Assembly: GCA_002331385.1 (NCBI GenBank)
Contig: DCYB01000003.1
Location: 62,001-126,000 of the forward strand
DNA: 64,000 nucleotides
Reading direction: 5' to 3'
Source of the DNA: Comamonadaceae bacterium UBA2121
GTDB lineage: Bacteria > Pseudomonadota > Gammaproteobacteria > Burkholderiales > Burkholderiaceae_C
Part shown: piece after piece, positions 36,532-45,894 of the stretch
How the letters are laid out: each line of letters begins with the position of its first letter
How positions within the stretch are numbered: the stretch's first letter is position 1
Translations under genes and position numbers: made by a program
Notes under the pieces: generated by a model
Databases searched by the model: none
The model's input: the letters and a program-made list of their open reading frames with translations, nothing else
Told to the model about the DNA's origin: nothing

Positions 36532-37143
36532 TTATTGGGGCTGGACCGGCGCCGCTGGTGCTGCGGGTGCCATGGGGCCACCTTGCGGGCCGCCGCGCTT
36601 GCCACCGTGGTGCGGGCCATGGTGCTTGCCCTTGCCGTGACGCTGCATCATGCGTGCCGATTCCTGATCGAACACTTTCTGCTGCTCAGGCGAGAGCGCG
36701 GCATAGAAAGTCTTGACGGCTTCGCCGCGGCGATCCATCTCGGCGGCGCGCTCCTGGTGCATGGCACGCATGCGATCCACGCGCGCGGGGGCGGTCAGGT
36801 TCTGCATCTCCTGGCGATCCATACGAGGTTGACGGGGCTCACCCTTTCCGGCCTGCATGGAGGCCTGGAAGTTTGTCCATGCAGATTCCTGGGCAGGAGT
36901 GATCTGGAGCTTTTGCTTGAATGCCTCGGCGCGCTGGGCCATGCGCGCCTGGCGTTGCTCAGGGGTCATGCGCTGGCGTTCCTGGGCGCGCTGTCCGGGC
37001 TTGAAGTCCTTGGTGGCGGCAGCGGCTGGCGCCTGTGCTTGAGGAGCGGGGGTGTTCTGCGCCATGGCGGGAACTGCGGCGCCGGCCAACATGGCGGCTG
37101 CCAGTGCGGTTGCAGCGAAAGAACGGGTAGTAAAGCGGGCCAT
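36532..37143 (-). CDS. Periplasmic Spy/CpxP-like LTXXQ protein
   Basis: 203 residues. Signal peptide (FAATALAAAMLAGAAVPAMA-QNT), then an Ala/Pro/Gln-rich linker and a helical region with LQITPAQESAWTNFQASM and AALSPEQQKVFDQESARM, the LTxxQ-type motifs. The tail is His/Gly/Pro-rich (HGKGKHHGPHHGGKRGG), which suggests metal binding. Spy and CpxP are periplasmic chaperones or envelope-stress modulators. AGAAAGGAAA precedes the ATG at 37143. The 423-bp gap upstream (37144-37566) shows no gene, only a GCTAT-N7-ATAGC dyad at 37413-37429. Confidence 0.8.
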   Translation of the reverse strand: MARFTTRSFAATALAAAMLAGAAVPAMAQNTPAPQAQAPAAAATKDFKPGQRAQERQRMTPEQRQARMAQRAEAFKQKLQITPAQESAWTNFQASMQAGKGEPRQPRMDRQEMQNLTAPARVDRMRAMHQERAAEMDRRGEAVKTFYAALSPEQQKVFDQESARMMQRHGKGKHHGPHHGGKRGGPQGGPMAPAAPAAPVQPQ

Positions 37144-37566
37144 GATGATTTCCTTTCTTGCAGGCTTCACATTGGAAGAGGGGGCGCCGGGGGGACTGCC
37201 CCGATGGAAATTGCAGGTTGACAGTGGCAGTGGAAGAACCCCGGCGCTTGGATGCAAGTGTGGGCGGCGCATGTATCGCCACCGTGTTGCCTAATTCAAG
37301 CTGTGTAAAGTTCTACGAATTTCTATGCGTTCCCCGAATGGATAGTTGGGGATTGCCAATGCAGAAACGCAGGGGACAGAGGCGTAGGCATGAATCAACC
37401 CAAGCGATTGTTGCTATGAATTCAATAGCCTCATTTTTCTGTTTCCCTGCCGGTGGCTTGCGGGCCGCGAGCGTGGACAATGGCAGCATGCAATCAACGT
37501 GTGGCAACGGTGCCGCGCGACTGCAGCACGCTGCAGACAGACTCTAGTGAAGGACGGGTAGTCATC

Positions 37567-38583
37567 GTGTTCAAGAACATGATCGTGTATCGCATCGCCG
37601 AATCGTGGCAGATGGATCTCACACAGGTGGAAGAAGCTCTGGCGAAAACGCCGTTTGAAGAGTGCGGCGCAACGCAGGAAAAGTCGGTGGGCTGGATGCC
37701 CCCGCGCGGGGAGGAGCATGGGCTGTTGGCCGAGTCCGTTGGCGGTCAGTGGATCTTGCGCCTGATGAGTGAATCCAAGATGCTGCCCGGGTCCGTGCTC
37801 GCGCGCAAGGTGAAGGAGAAAGCGGCGCGCATCGAGCAGGAAACGGGTCGCAAACCCGGCAAGAAGGAGAGCAAGGAGCTCAAGGAAGAAGCCAAGCTCG
37901 ACCTGTTGCCGATGGCATTCACCAAGCAGGGCTCGACGTGGGTGTGGATAGATCCACAGGCGCACCTGTTGGTGCTCGACACCGGCAGCCAAGGCAAGGC
38001 CGATGAGGTTGTGACGATGCTGGTGGATGCGCTGCCCGGCCTGTCGGTGGCGCTGCTGGACACACAGACCGCACCGCAGGCCGCCATGGCGCTGTGGCTC
38101 AAGGAGCAGGAGCCGCCGGTGGGCTTTTCCATCGATCGCGAATGCGAACTCAAGAGCGCCGACGAGGCCAAGGCCGTGGTGCGCTATGCGCGCCATCCGC
38201 TGGACATCGACGAAATCCGCGAACACATCGAGCAAGGCAAGCTGCCCACCAAACTGGCCATGAGCTGGGACGATCGCGTGTCGTTCGTGCTCACCGAGAG
38301 TTTGCAGATCAAGAAGGTGTCGTTCCTCGACACGGTGTTTGAAGGCCAGAAGCAGGACGATGCCGGTTTTGACACCGACGTGGCGATTGCCACGGGCGAG
38401 CTGTCCAAACTGCTGCCCGATCTGGTGGAAGCGCTGGGTGGAGAAGGGCGCACCGAATTGGGCGGCGCTGGCGGGTCGGTCGCCACATCACGCCCCGCAC
38501 CGGAAAAGCAGCCCTCGGCTGTGGATAAGTCCGCTGCCGTGGTGACGACGGAAGGCGACGACGAGGAAGATCCGCCGTTCTGA
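37567..38583 (+). CDS. rdgC: Recombination-associated protein RdgC
   Basis: 338 residues. RdgC forms rings on double-stranded DNA and limits RecA. The start VFKNMIVYRIAESW matches the family opening (FKN-hydrophobic-YR), which points to GTG 37567 with AAGGA upstream; ATG 37579 would remove conserved residues. Also visible: FEECGATQEKSVGWMPP, QWILRLMSESKMLPGSVL and MAMSWDDRVSF-like AMSWDDRVSFVLTE. The acidic C-terminus (EGDDEEDPPF) is longer than in E. coli. A TGTGGATAA box lies inside its 3' end (38520-38528). Confidence 0.93.
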   Translation: MFKNMIVYRIAESWQMDLTQVEEALAKTPFEECGATQEKSVGWMPPRGEEHGLLAESVGGQWILRLMSESKMLPGSVLARKVKEKAARIEQETGRKPGKKESKELKEEAKLDLLPMAFTKQGSTWVWIDPQAHLLVLDTGSQGKADEVVTMLVDALPGLSVALLDTQTAPQAAMALWLKEQEPPVGFSIDRECELKSADEAKAVVRYARHPLDIDEIREHIEQGKLPTKLAMSWDDRVSFVLTESLQIKKVSFLDTVFEGQKQDDAGFDTDVAIATGELSKLLPDLVEALGGEGRTELGGAGGSVATSRPAPEKQPSAVDKSAAVVTTEGDDEEDPPF

Positions 38584-38593
38584 CGCGCGCATG

Positions 38594-38627
38594 AAAAAGC
38601 CGCCAGGCCTTGGCAGGCACTGGCGGC
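38594..38627 (-). terminator. Terminator of dctA
   Basis: On the minus strand GCCGCCAG and CTGGCGGC pair (8 bp) and are followed by TTTTT. It lies between the convergent rdgC and dctA genes. Confidence 0.8.
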
Positions 38628-38652
38628 TGGTGGCTAAGGAGCATGCGTTGGA

Positions 38653-39984
38653 TCAGGACGTTTGCGCAGCCGCTACCGGCTCATCGTCGGGATCGAGGGT
38701 CTTGCCATTCAATGCCGCATCCAGCTTGTCGTGATCCAGTGCCTTTTCCCACTTGGACACGACCACGGTTGCCACCGCATTGCCCATGAAGTTGGTGAGC
38801 GAACGGCACTCGCTCATGAAGCGGTCCACGCCCAGGATCAGCGCCATGCCAGCGATCGGCACTTCCGGCACCACGGCCAGCGTGGCGGCCAGTGTGATGA
38901 AGCCCGCACCGGTCACGCCAGCAGCGCCCTTGGAGCTGAGCATTGCCACGAGCAGCAGCATGATCTGGTGGCCGAGCGTGAGGTGCGTGTCGGTCGCCTG
39001 TGCAATGAACAGGGCGGCGAGCGTCATGTAGATGTTGGTGCCGTCCAGATTGAACGAGTAGCCGGTGGGCACCACGAGACCGACGACCGACTTGCTGCAA
39101 CCGGCCTTTTCCATCTTTTCCATCAGCGATGGCAGGGCGGATTCGGACGACGAGGTGCCGAGCACCAGCAGCAGTTCAGCCTTCAGGTAACGCGCGAGCT
39201 TGGTCACCGAGAAGCCGCACATGCGGGCCACGGCGCCAAGGATCACCACCACGAACACCAGCGAGGTAAGGTAGAACGTGCCCACCAGCCACGCCAGGTT
39301 CACCAGCGAGGACAGGCCGAACTTGCCGATGGTGAAGGCGATGGCACCAAACGCACCGATGGGGGCCGCCTTCATCAGGATGTGCACCAGCTTGAACACC
39401 GGAATCGTGAGCGATTCGAACAGCTTGAGCACGGGCTTGCCGCGCTCGCCGGACATGGCCAGCGACACACCGAACAGCACCGCTACGAACAGCACCTGCA
39501 GGATGTTGTCACCAACGAACGGGCTCATCAGCGTCTTGGGAATGATGTCCATGAGGAAGCCGGTGAGCGTCATCTCATGCGACTTGGACACATAGCCTTG
39601 CACGGCCTTCTGGTCGAGATCGGCGACGTTGATGTGCATGCCGGCACCCGGCTGCACCACGTGCGCAACGATCATGCCGACCACCAGCGCCAGCGTGGAG
39701 AAGAACAGGAAGTACACCATGGTCTTGCCGAACACGCGGCCCACGGTGCTGAGGTGTGTCATGCCGGCAATGCCGGTGACGATGGTCAGGAAAATCACCG
39801 GCGCGATGATCATCTTCACCAGCTTCACGAACGCATCGCCCAGTGGCTTGAATTGCTGCGCATATTGCGGCTCGAAGTAGCCGAGCAGCACGCCCAGAAC
39901 GATGGCGAGAACCACCTGGAAATACAATTGGCGATAGAAGGGCAGCCGCACGGGAGGTGCAGCTTCGACAGGTATGGGTTGCAT
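38653..39984 (-). CDS. dctA: C4-dicarboxylate:cation symporter DctA
   Basis: 443 residues, DAACS family, about eight membrane helices plus two hairpins. Key segments: FYRQLYFQVVLAIVLGVLLGY, LGTSSSESALPSLMEKMEKAGCSKSVVGLVVPTGYSFNLDGTNIYM (serine-rich HP1 and the NxxGT substrate/cation site) and LSSKGAAGVTGAGFITLAATL (HP2). Imports succinate, malate and fumarate. Start at ATG 39984 with GGAG upstream. Divergent from a hybrid sensor kinase that probably controls it. Confidence 0.95.
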   Translation of the reverse strand: MQPIPVEAAPPVRLPFYRQLYFQVVLAIVLGVLLGYFEPQYAQQFKPLGDAFVKLVKMIIAPVIFLTIVTGIAGMTHLSTVGRVFGKTMVYFLFFSTLALVVGMIVAHVVQPGAGMHINVADLDQKAVQGYVSKSHEMTLTGFLMDIIPKTLMSPFVGDNILQVLFVAVLFGVSLAMSGERGKPVLKLFESLTIPVFKLVHILMKAAPIGAFGAIAFTIGKFGLSSLVNLAWLVGTFYLTSLVFVVVILGAVARMCGFSVTKLARYLKAELLLVLGTSSSESALPSLMEKMEKAGCSKSVVGLVVPTGYSFNLDGTNIYMTLAALFIAQATDTHLTLGHQIMLLLVAMLSSKGAAGVTGAGFITLAATLAVVPEVPIAGMALILGVDRFMSECRSLTNFMGNAVATVVVSKWEKALDHDKLDAALNGKTLDPDDEPVAAAQTS

Positions 39985-40232
39985 TGCCGGAGCTCCGGAA
40001 AATGGTTGGTTTGAAATGTTCGGACGCACGGCACAGGCAGCATGCATCGCGGGTATCCGGTTGTACTTCCGGGCCCTTTTTTCGCCGATAACCTATTGGT
40101 ACTAGATGGCCCATTTTTGCCTTCGATGTGGCCCAAACCTAGGGTAATCCCTGATCTTCTACACTTGGCATGTCGTCGCGCGAACCCATCCAATCGCGCT
40201 GTCACTCGCCATTTCAGCCACTGACTGTCACC

Positions 40233-42902
40233 ATGCAACGTGCCCTGATTCCCTCCCGCTATCGCCACCTGCTGAGCATGCTGGTGGTGGTGGCCGGCAT
40301 GCTGCTGTGCATGTTTGCAGCCAATCGCTATGCGATGTCGCTTTCACTGCGCCAGGAGAGCGAAACCGTGTCGCGCCAGCTTTCGCTGTACGCCCAGGCG
40401 CTGGGCCAGCGCATCGACCGCTATCGCACGCTGCCCGAGGTGCTGGCCCTGGATTCCGAATTGCGCGAGGCGCTCATGCAGCCGCTGACGCAAAGGCAGG
40501 TTGATGAGCTCAATCGCAAACTGGAACGTGCCAATGGCGCGAGCCGCTCGTCCACGCTCACGCTCATCGATGTGCACGGTCGCGCAATTGCCGCGAGCAA
40601 CTGGCAGGATGCGTCGAGCAACGTGGGCGAGGACTACAGCATGCGCCCCTATGTCACCGAGGCGCTGGGCAACGGGCGTGGTCAGTTCTATGGCGTCGGC
40701 ATCACGACGGGCGAGCCGGGCTACTTTCTCTCGCGCGCCATCCTGAACGACGCAGACGAGGTGATCGGACTCGTGGCCATCAAGGTCGCGCTGCTGGAGT
40801 TGGAGCGCGAATGGCGCCAGATTCCCGACGTGGTGCTGGCATCCGACAACCATGGCGTGGTGTTTCTGGCCAGCCGCGATGCGTGGCGCTATCGCGTGCT
40901 GGGGCCGCTCACGGCTTCCGATGTGAGCGAAATGTCTGCCACGCGCCAATACGCAGATGAGCCATTGCGGCCCGTGCGTTTCCAGCGCCAGCACACCATC
41001 GCAGATGGCGGCATGCTGGCACGCGTGAGTGAACCGGCCATGCCCGGCACGCTGCTGTGGCAGACGCTGTCGATGCCCGAGACGCACTGGCAGTTGCATC
41101 TGCTGCATGACTCGAACGCCAGCACGATTGCCAGCCGCTGGGCGTCAGCGGGCGCGGGCGCGTTGTGGTTGGCCTTGTCCATGCTGGTGCTGTTCGTGCG
41201 CCAGCGACAGCGCCTGTCGCAATTGCGCCAGCGCAGTCGCCAGGAACTGGAGACCGTGTTGCACCAGCATGCGCAGGAGTTGCGCACAGCGCAGGACGGC
41301 ATCGTGCAAGCGGCCAAGGATGCCGACACCGGCCTTTCGCGCAGCCTGCAGCACTTGCCGCAGGGCGTGGTGGTGATCGATGCGAATTTGGATCTCGTGG
41401 CCTGGAATTCGCGCTACGTGCAGTTGTTCCGCTTTCCCGCCGAACTGATGCGCGTGGGAGCTCCGGTAGAGGCACTGATCCGCCACAACGCGCGGCGCGG
41501 ACTGCTGGGCCCGGCCCCATCTGAAGAAGACATCCAGCGCCGGCTGGACCACTTGCGCAAGGGCACGCCCCATTTGCACGAAAGCGCCAAGAACGATGGC
41601 ACGGTGCTGGAGATCCGCGGCAACCCGCTGCCCGATGGCGGCTTTGTCACGAGCTATGCGGATATCACCACCTACAAGGCCGCAGCGCGTGAGCTGCGCT
41701 CGCTCGCGGACACGCTGGAGCAGCGCATCGTCGAACGCACACGCGATCTGGATCAGGCACGCCACGAGGCCGAGCGCGCGAACCGCTACAAGACGCGCTT
41801 CGTGGCTGCCGCGGTGCACGATCTGCTGCAACCACTGAACGCGGCGCGCATGTTCAGCTCGCTGCTGCGCGGGCATCTGCAGGATGAAGCGGGCAAGCAT
41901 GTGGCCGACAGCATTGAAGGTGCGCTCGCGGCGCAGGACGGCATTCTCAATAGCCTGCTCGACATCTCGCGCATGGAATCGGGCCAGCTCGATGTGCGCG
42001 TGCGCGACTTTCCGCTCGGGCCGCTGTTGCAGGTCATGCAGCACAACTTCGGCATCATCGCCGAAGGCAGCGGGATCCGGCTCACGGCCGTGCCATCACG
42101 TTACGTGGTGCGCAGCGATGAGGCGCTGCTGCGGCGCATCTTGCAGAACCTCGTCTCCAACGCCATCCGCTACACGCCCAAGGGCCGCGTGCTGATTGGC
42201 TGCCGTCGTCGGGGAGACCATCTGCGCATCGAAGTGCACGATCAGGGGCCCGGCATTCCGGAAAGCCTGCAACGCGAGATCTTCGAAGAATTCCGCCGCT
42301 TGAACGAAGGCCACGACCAAGACCGCGGCGCGGGGTTGGGCTTGGCCATCGTGGAGCGCCTGGGCAAGCTGCTCGGGCACGAGATCGGTTTGCGCTCGGA
42401 ACTCGGCAAAGGCAGCGTGTTCTGGGTCTGTGTGCCACTGGCCAGCCAGCCCATTGCCGTGCCGGATGCGGTCGCGCCCACCATCGACAGCGCACAGACG
42501 CCGGAGCTGCCACTCAAGGGCGTGAGCGCGTGGTACATCGACGATGACGCCCCCAGTTGTGCAGCCACCTCGGCCATGCTGCAGCGGTGGGGCTGTGACG
42601 TGCCGTTTGCGGGCGGGCCGCGTGCGGCGCTGGATGTCTGCACGGCGGGCAACGCACCGCAACTGGTGCTGCTGGACGTGCGCATGGGCGAGTACTACGG
42701 CCCCGATCTGTTCGGGCAATTGGCGGAGATCTGGGGTGAAACGCCGCTCGTCATCCTGGTCACGGCGGAGCGCGATACCGCCCTGCGACGGCACGCGGCG
42801 GAGCAGGGCTGGAGCATGCTGCTCAAGCCGGTGCGCCCGGCGGCGCTGCGGGCGTTGATCAGCCAGACGGTGCTGCGACTGCGTCCGCCCGCGCGCGATT
42901 GA
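40233..42902 (+). CDS. Hybrid sensor histidine kinase, probable C4-dicarboxylate sensor
   Basis: 889 residues. TM1 at about 10-30 (HLLSMLVVVAGMLLCMFAAN), a periplasmic double-Cache-like domain (YSMRPYVTEALGNGRGQFYGVG, ATRQYADEP), TM2 at about 293-313 (GALWLALSMLVLFV), PAS (LQHLPQGVVVIDANLDLVAWN), a coiled coil, HisKA with H529 in AVHDLLQPLNAARM, HATPase (N, G1 DQGPGIP, G2 GAGLGLAIV) and a C-terminal receiver with D815 (LLDVRMG). The sensor part resembles DctB/DctS. Divergent from dctA and convergent with the response regulator, so the three form one control unit. Confidence 0.88.
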   Translation: MQRALIPSRYRHLLSMLVVVAGMLLCMFAANRYAMSLSLRQESETVSRQLSLYAQALGQRIDRYRTLPEVLALDSELREALMQPLTQRQVDELNRKLERANGASRSSTLTLIDVHGRAIAASNWQDASSNVGEDYSMRPYVTEALGNGRGQFYGVGITTGEPGYFLSRAILNDADEVIGLVAIKVALLELEREWRQIPDVVLASDNHGVVFLASRDAWRYRVLGPLTASDVSEMSATRQYADEPLRPVRFQRQHTIADGGMLARVSEPAMPGTLLWQTLSMPETHWQLHLLHDSNASTIASRWASAGAGALWLALSMLVLFVRQRQRLSQLRQRSRQELETVLHQHAQELRTAQDGIVQAAKDADTGLSRSLQHLPQGVVVIDANLDLVAWNSRYVQLFRFPAELMRVGAPVEALIRHNARRGLLGPAPSEEDIQRRLDHLRKGTPHLHESAKNDGTVLEIRGNPLPDGGFVTSYADITTYKAAARELRSLADTLEQRIVERTRDLDQARHEAERANRYKTRFVAAAVHDLLQPLNAARMFSSLLRGHLQDEAGKHVADSIEGALAAQDGILNSLLDISRMESGQLDVRVRDFPLGPLLQVMQHNFGIIAEGSGIRLTAVPSRYVVRSDEALLRRILQNLVSNAIRYTPKGRVLIGCRRRGDHLRIEVHDQGPGIPESLQREIFEEFRRLNEGHDQDRGAGLGLAIVERLGKLLGHEIGLRSELGKGSVFWVCVPLASQPIAVPDAVAPTIDSAQTPELPLKGVSAWYIDDDAPSCAATSAMLQRWGCDVPFAGGPRAALDVCTAGNAPQLVLLDVRMGEYYGPDLFGQLAEIWGETPLVILVTAERDTALRRHAAEQGWSMLLKPVRPAALRALISQTVLRLRPPARD

Positions 42903-42920
42903 CACGGCACGGCGCCAGCT

Positions 42921-43565
42921 TCACTCGCCGCCTTCCGGCTCCGGCTCCAGGCTCTTGACCAGCACGGCCGCCTGCGTGCGGCTGTAGCACTCGAGCTTTT
43001 TGAGAATCGCCGTCACATGCACCTTCACGGTGTTTTCCGCGAGCCCGAGCTCGTGCGCGATCTGCTTGTTCAGCAAGCCATCGGCCAGACACAGCAGCAC
43101 GCGGAACTGCTGCGGCGTCAACTGCGCAAGGCGCGCGGCCAACTCGGCATCGGCCTCGGAACGCTCTGCCGCCATGTGCGCAAACCAGGTATCGCCATCA
43201 AGCACGCTCTGGATCGCGTTCGACATTTCTTCTGCCGCAGCGGATTTGGGAATGAAGCCCGCGGCGCCAAACTGCTGCGCCCGGCGGATGACACGCGGGT
43301 GCTCGTTGGACGAGATGATCACCACGGGAATGTCCGGATACTCACCGCGCACGTGCAGCAGCGACGAAAAGCCGCGCGCACCGGGCATCGCCAGATCCAG
43401 CAGCACCAGCTCCACGTCGGGATGCTCGGCCAGCACCGTGCCCAGGGTGGCGGCGCTGGCGGCTTCCAGCGTCTGGAACTGGGCAAAGCGCTCGTGCAGC
43501 ATCTGGATGAGTGCGGCGCGAAACAGCGGGTGGTCATCTGCAACAAGCAGCTTGGGGTCGGGCAT
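42921..43565 (-). CDS. NarL/LuxR-type response regulator
   Basis: 214 residues: receiver (acidic pair D10-D11, phosphorylation site D57 in VLLDLAMPG, Lys in FIPKSA) and a C-terminal LuxR helix-turn-helix (LTPQQFRVLLCLADGLLNKQIAHELGLAENTVKVHVTAILKKL). Convergent with the hybrid kinase gene with 18 bases between the stops; the probable output partner of that kinase. Targets likely include dctA. An acidic tail (EPEPEGGE) follows the DNA-binding domain. Confidence 0.9.
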   Translation of the reverse strand: MPDPKLLVADDHPLFRAALIQMLHERFAQFQTLEAASAATLGTVLAEHPDVELVLLDLAMPGARGFSSLLHVRGEYPDIPVVIISSNEHPRVIRRAQQFGAAGFIPKSAAAEEMSNAIQSVLDGDTWFAHMAAERSEADAELAARLAQLTPQQFRVLLCLADGLLNKQIAHELGLAENTVKVHVTAILKKLECYSRTQAAVLVKSLEPEPEGGE

Positions 43566-43618
43566 GTTCAGCAGTCTGCCACGTAAACGCGCGCGTGCGA
43601 CCCGCTACCATCGCGGAT

Positions 43619-44872
43619 ATGGCACTCAACTGGGTCTGGATCGGATTTTTTCTCTCCGCGTTTCTCACCGCCGTCTGGCAATGGTGGACGGGCAACGACG
43701 GCATTTTTCAGTCATTGCTCACGGCCATGTTCGATTCTGCTCGGGCAGGGTTCGAGATCTCGCTCGGGCTCGCCGGCATCATGTGCCTGTGGCTTGGCCT
43801 GATGCGCGTGGGCGAGAAGGCCGGAATGATCGAGTTGCTGGCCCGCATCGCCAGCCCCGTGCTCACACGGCTGTTTCCCGGCGTGCCCAAAGGCCACCCG
43901 GCACAAGGCGCGATGACGATGAACATCTCCGCCAACCTGCTCGGGCTGGACAACGCGGCCACGCCGCTCGGCCTGAAGGCAATGCAGGAGCTGCAATCGC
44001 TCAACCAGAGCACGCCCGACACGGCGAGCAATGCGCAGATCATGTTCGTGGTGATGAACACGGCCGGGCTGACGCTGATTCCCACGTCAGTCATCGCGAT
44101 CCGCCAGAGCGTCGCGCTCAAGCAGGGACTGGGCGCAGGTTTCAACGCGGCGGACATCTTTCTGCCCACGCTGCTGGTGACCTTCATTTCGCTGCTTGCC
44201 GGTGTGCTCGCCGTGGCGCTGGCGCAGCGTCTGCCCATCTGGCGCGCGCGCTTTCTCGTGCCGGTGTTGGCGGTGGGTGGATTGCTCGCCGCTGCCGTAG
44301 CGGGCCTGGCGCAACTGCCTGCGGAACAGGCCGCGCGCATCGCCGGCACGACCGGCGCGGCGGTGATTCTGGGCGTGGTGATGCTGTTTCTGCTCGTCGG
44401 CGCATGGCGGCGCGTGAATGCCTACGACGCGTTCATCGATGGCGCCAAGGAAGGTTTTGGTGTGGCGGTGCAGATCATTCCCTATCTGATCGCGATCCTC
44501 GTGGCGATTGGCGTCTTCCGCGCCGCAGGCTGCATGGACGCCGTGCTGGGGGCGATTGCGGCGCTGGTGACGGCCATGGGCTGGAACACCGACTTCCTGC
44601 CTGCGCTGCCCGTGGGTCTGATGAAGGTGCTGTCAGGTGCCGGAGCGCGCGGATTGATGATCGACGTGCTCCAGACCTACGGTGTGGATTCGTTTCCCGG
44701 ACGCCTGGCCGCCATCGTCCAGGGATCGACCGAAACCACGTTTTATGTGCTGGCCGTGTACTTCGGCAGCGTAGGCATCAAGCATGCCCGTCATGCATTG
44801 GCCTGTGCGCTGTTTGCAGACGCTGTAGGCCTCGTGGCGGCCATAACCGTGGGGTACGCCATGCTTCGCTGA
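43619..44872 (+). CDS. SpmA-SpmB fusion, nucleoside-recognition membrane protein
   Basis: 417 residues with about nine membrane helices. The N-terminal half resembles spore maturation protein A (GLAGIMCLWLGLMRVGEKAGMIELLARIASPVL, MNISANLLGLDNAATPLGLKAM), the C-terminal half SpmB (EGFGVAVQIIPYLIAILVAIGVFRAAG, GSTETTFYVLAVYFGSVGIKHARHA). This gate-domain family occurs widely outside spore formers as a fused transporter-like protein of unknown substrate. Divergent from the response regulator by 53 bases. Ends at a strong bidirectional terminator. Confidence 0.9.
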   Translation: MALNWVWIGFFLSAFLTAVWQWWTGNDGIFQSLLTAMFDSARAGFEISLGLAGIMCLWLGLMRVGEKAGMIELLARIASPVLTRLFPGVPKGHPAQGAMTMNISANLLGLDNAATPLGLKAMQELQSLNQSTPDTASNAQIMFVVMNTAGLTLIPTSVIAIRQSVALKQGLGAGFNAADIFLPTLLVTFISLLAGVLAVALAQRLPIWRARFLVPVLAVGGLLAAAVAGLAQLPAEQAARIAGTTGAAVILGVVMLFLLVGAWRRVNAYDAFIDGAKEGFGVAVQIIPYLIAILVAIGVFRAAGCMDAVLGAIAALVTAMGWNTDFLPALPVGLMKVLSGAGARGLMIDVLQTYGVDSFPGRLAAIVQGSTETTFYVLAVYFGSVGIKHARHALACALFADAVGLVAAITVGYAMLR

Positions 44873-44896
44873 AAAAACGCGCCACGGCGCGTTTTT
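44873..44896. terminator. Bidirectional terminator after the SpmAB fusion
   Basis: AAAAACGCGC, CACG, GCGCGTTTTT: a perfect 10-bp stem with A-run and T-run on both sides, directly after the TGA. Confidence 0.88.
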
Positions 44897-45374
44897 AGAC
44901 TTATCCACAAGGCTCTGTGGATGACCCGGGACAAGTCATTCCTTTCAAAGCAAGAGCCACGCTCATTTTTCGCATCACCGCTTCGGCCTTGCCGAAGCGG
45001 TTTTTTTATTTTTCCAACACGTTATCCAGACTTATCCACAGCTTTTTGACGAAATTGCCCACATTCCGGGTATTTTTCTCCGTTCACTTTTCCCGTTCTT
45101 CTTTCTTGCACGCCCCTTCGGCATGCGCACGGTCCGGTGTTTTTCTGTGGATGTTCTTTATTGGTGTTATATAAAAATGTTAGTAGTAATAAGGACCGCA
45201 TCGACCTGTGGATAAGCTGTTTTTTCTTTTTGAAATCAAAAGTTTGCAGAATCCACAAGCATGTGGAACGGACCGGGCTGCCGCTGCACATGAAATGGGG
45301 ACAAAAAATGGAAATCCATCGGACCTGTGAATAACTGGTGGGTTGTCCGGCATTCATCCGCAAACTTATCCACA
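44897..45374. other. Origin-like element 2: DnaA-box cluster with AT-rich, TAG-triplet unwinding core
   Basis: Boxes: TTATCCACA at 44901, 45032 and 45366; TGTGGATAA at 45207; TGTGAATAA at 45326 (the TTATTCACA form); near-matches at 44916, 45022 and 45146. The core is AT-rich DNA (45155-45180), then TAG-TAG-TAA-TAA (45181-45192), a 14-nt spacer and the box at 45207. The 719-bp gap from 44873 to 45591 contains no gene I can support. It is the densest DnaA-box region in the window and the best oriC candidate here, although dnaA is not adjacent. Confidence 0.65.
44978..45007 (+). terminator. Strong hairpin with T-run inside the DnaA-box region
   Basis: CCGCTTCGGC, CTT, GCCGAAGCGG, then TTTTTTT. 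A 10-bp perfect stem. It insulates the origin-like core from transcription coming from the left. Confidence 0.85.
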
Positions 45375-45427
45375 GGTCTGAAATTCTGGATGAATTTGCG
45401 CTTTATTGGCTTATTTATTGAATTTAT

Positions 45428-45446
45428 AGCTATCAAAATAATAGCT
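45428..45446. repeat. Short dyad AGCTAT-N7-ATAGCT
   Basis: AGCTAT, CAAAATA, ATAGCT. A related GCTAT-N7-ATAGC dyad occurs at 37413-37429. I recall short dyads like this as common intergenic motifs in Comamonadaceae; that recollection needs a database check. Confidence 0.45.
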
Positions 45447-45591
45447 AATGAGGAAACCAGAGCATGGTTTGCCACAGTGCATCGGCGGCTTGGGAGAACT
45501 GCGGCCGGGAATGCTCTGGAAGGGAACGGAAACAGGGCGAAGGGCCGTTTGCGGGACAATGGCGTTTTCACATAACGATGAGATAGCCACC

Positions 45592-45852
45592 GTGACCGAC
45601 ACTTCCGCCACACCGCAACTGCCTGACCGCCTGTCGATTGATCCCCGCAGCCCGCACCATGTGCCAGCGATGTTCGAGCACGACATCGGCATTCGCTTCA
45701 ATGGCAAGGAGCGTTTCGATGTGGAGGAATACTGCGTGAGCGAAGGCTGGGTGAAGGTGCCCGCAGGCAAGACGCTGGACCGCAAGGGCCGTCCGCTGTT
45801 GATCACGCTCAAGGGTCAGGTGGAAGCGTTCATCAAGCCACCAGCCGCCTGA
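45592..45852 (+). CDS. DUF3297 family protein
   Basis: 86 residues. Family features: LPDRLSIDPRSPHH, IGIRFNGKERFDVEEYCVSEGW and GKTLDRKGRPLLITLKGQVEAF. Function unknown; some database entries wrongly call it glutathione peroxidase. GTG 45592 gives the usual TDTS opening of the family; ATG 45559 in the same frame would add 11 residues. Its own terminator follows at 45895. The first gene to the right of the origin-like region. Confidence 0.8.
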   Translation: MTDTSATPQLPDRLSIDPRSPHHVPAMFEHDIGIRFNGKERFDVEEYCVSEGWVKVPAGKTLDRKGRPLLITLKGQVEAFIKPPAA

Positions 45853-45894
45853 AGACCGGTGTTCCGGGCGTTCATGCCCGCATGAAAAGCAAAG

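Noticed and set aside
44917..45613. Small frames in the AT-rich DnaA-box region
   Set aside because: Low-complexity translations, no ribosome sites, DnaA boxes and a terminator cover the region.
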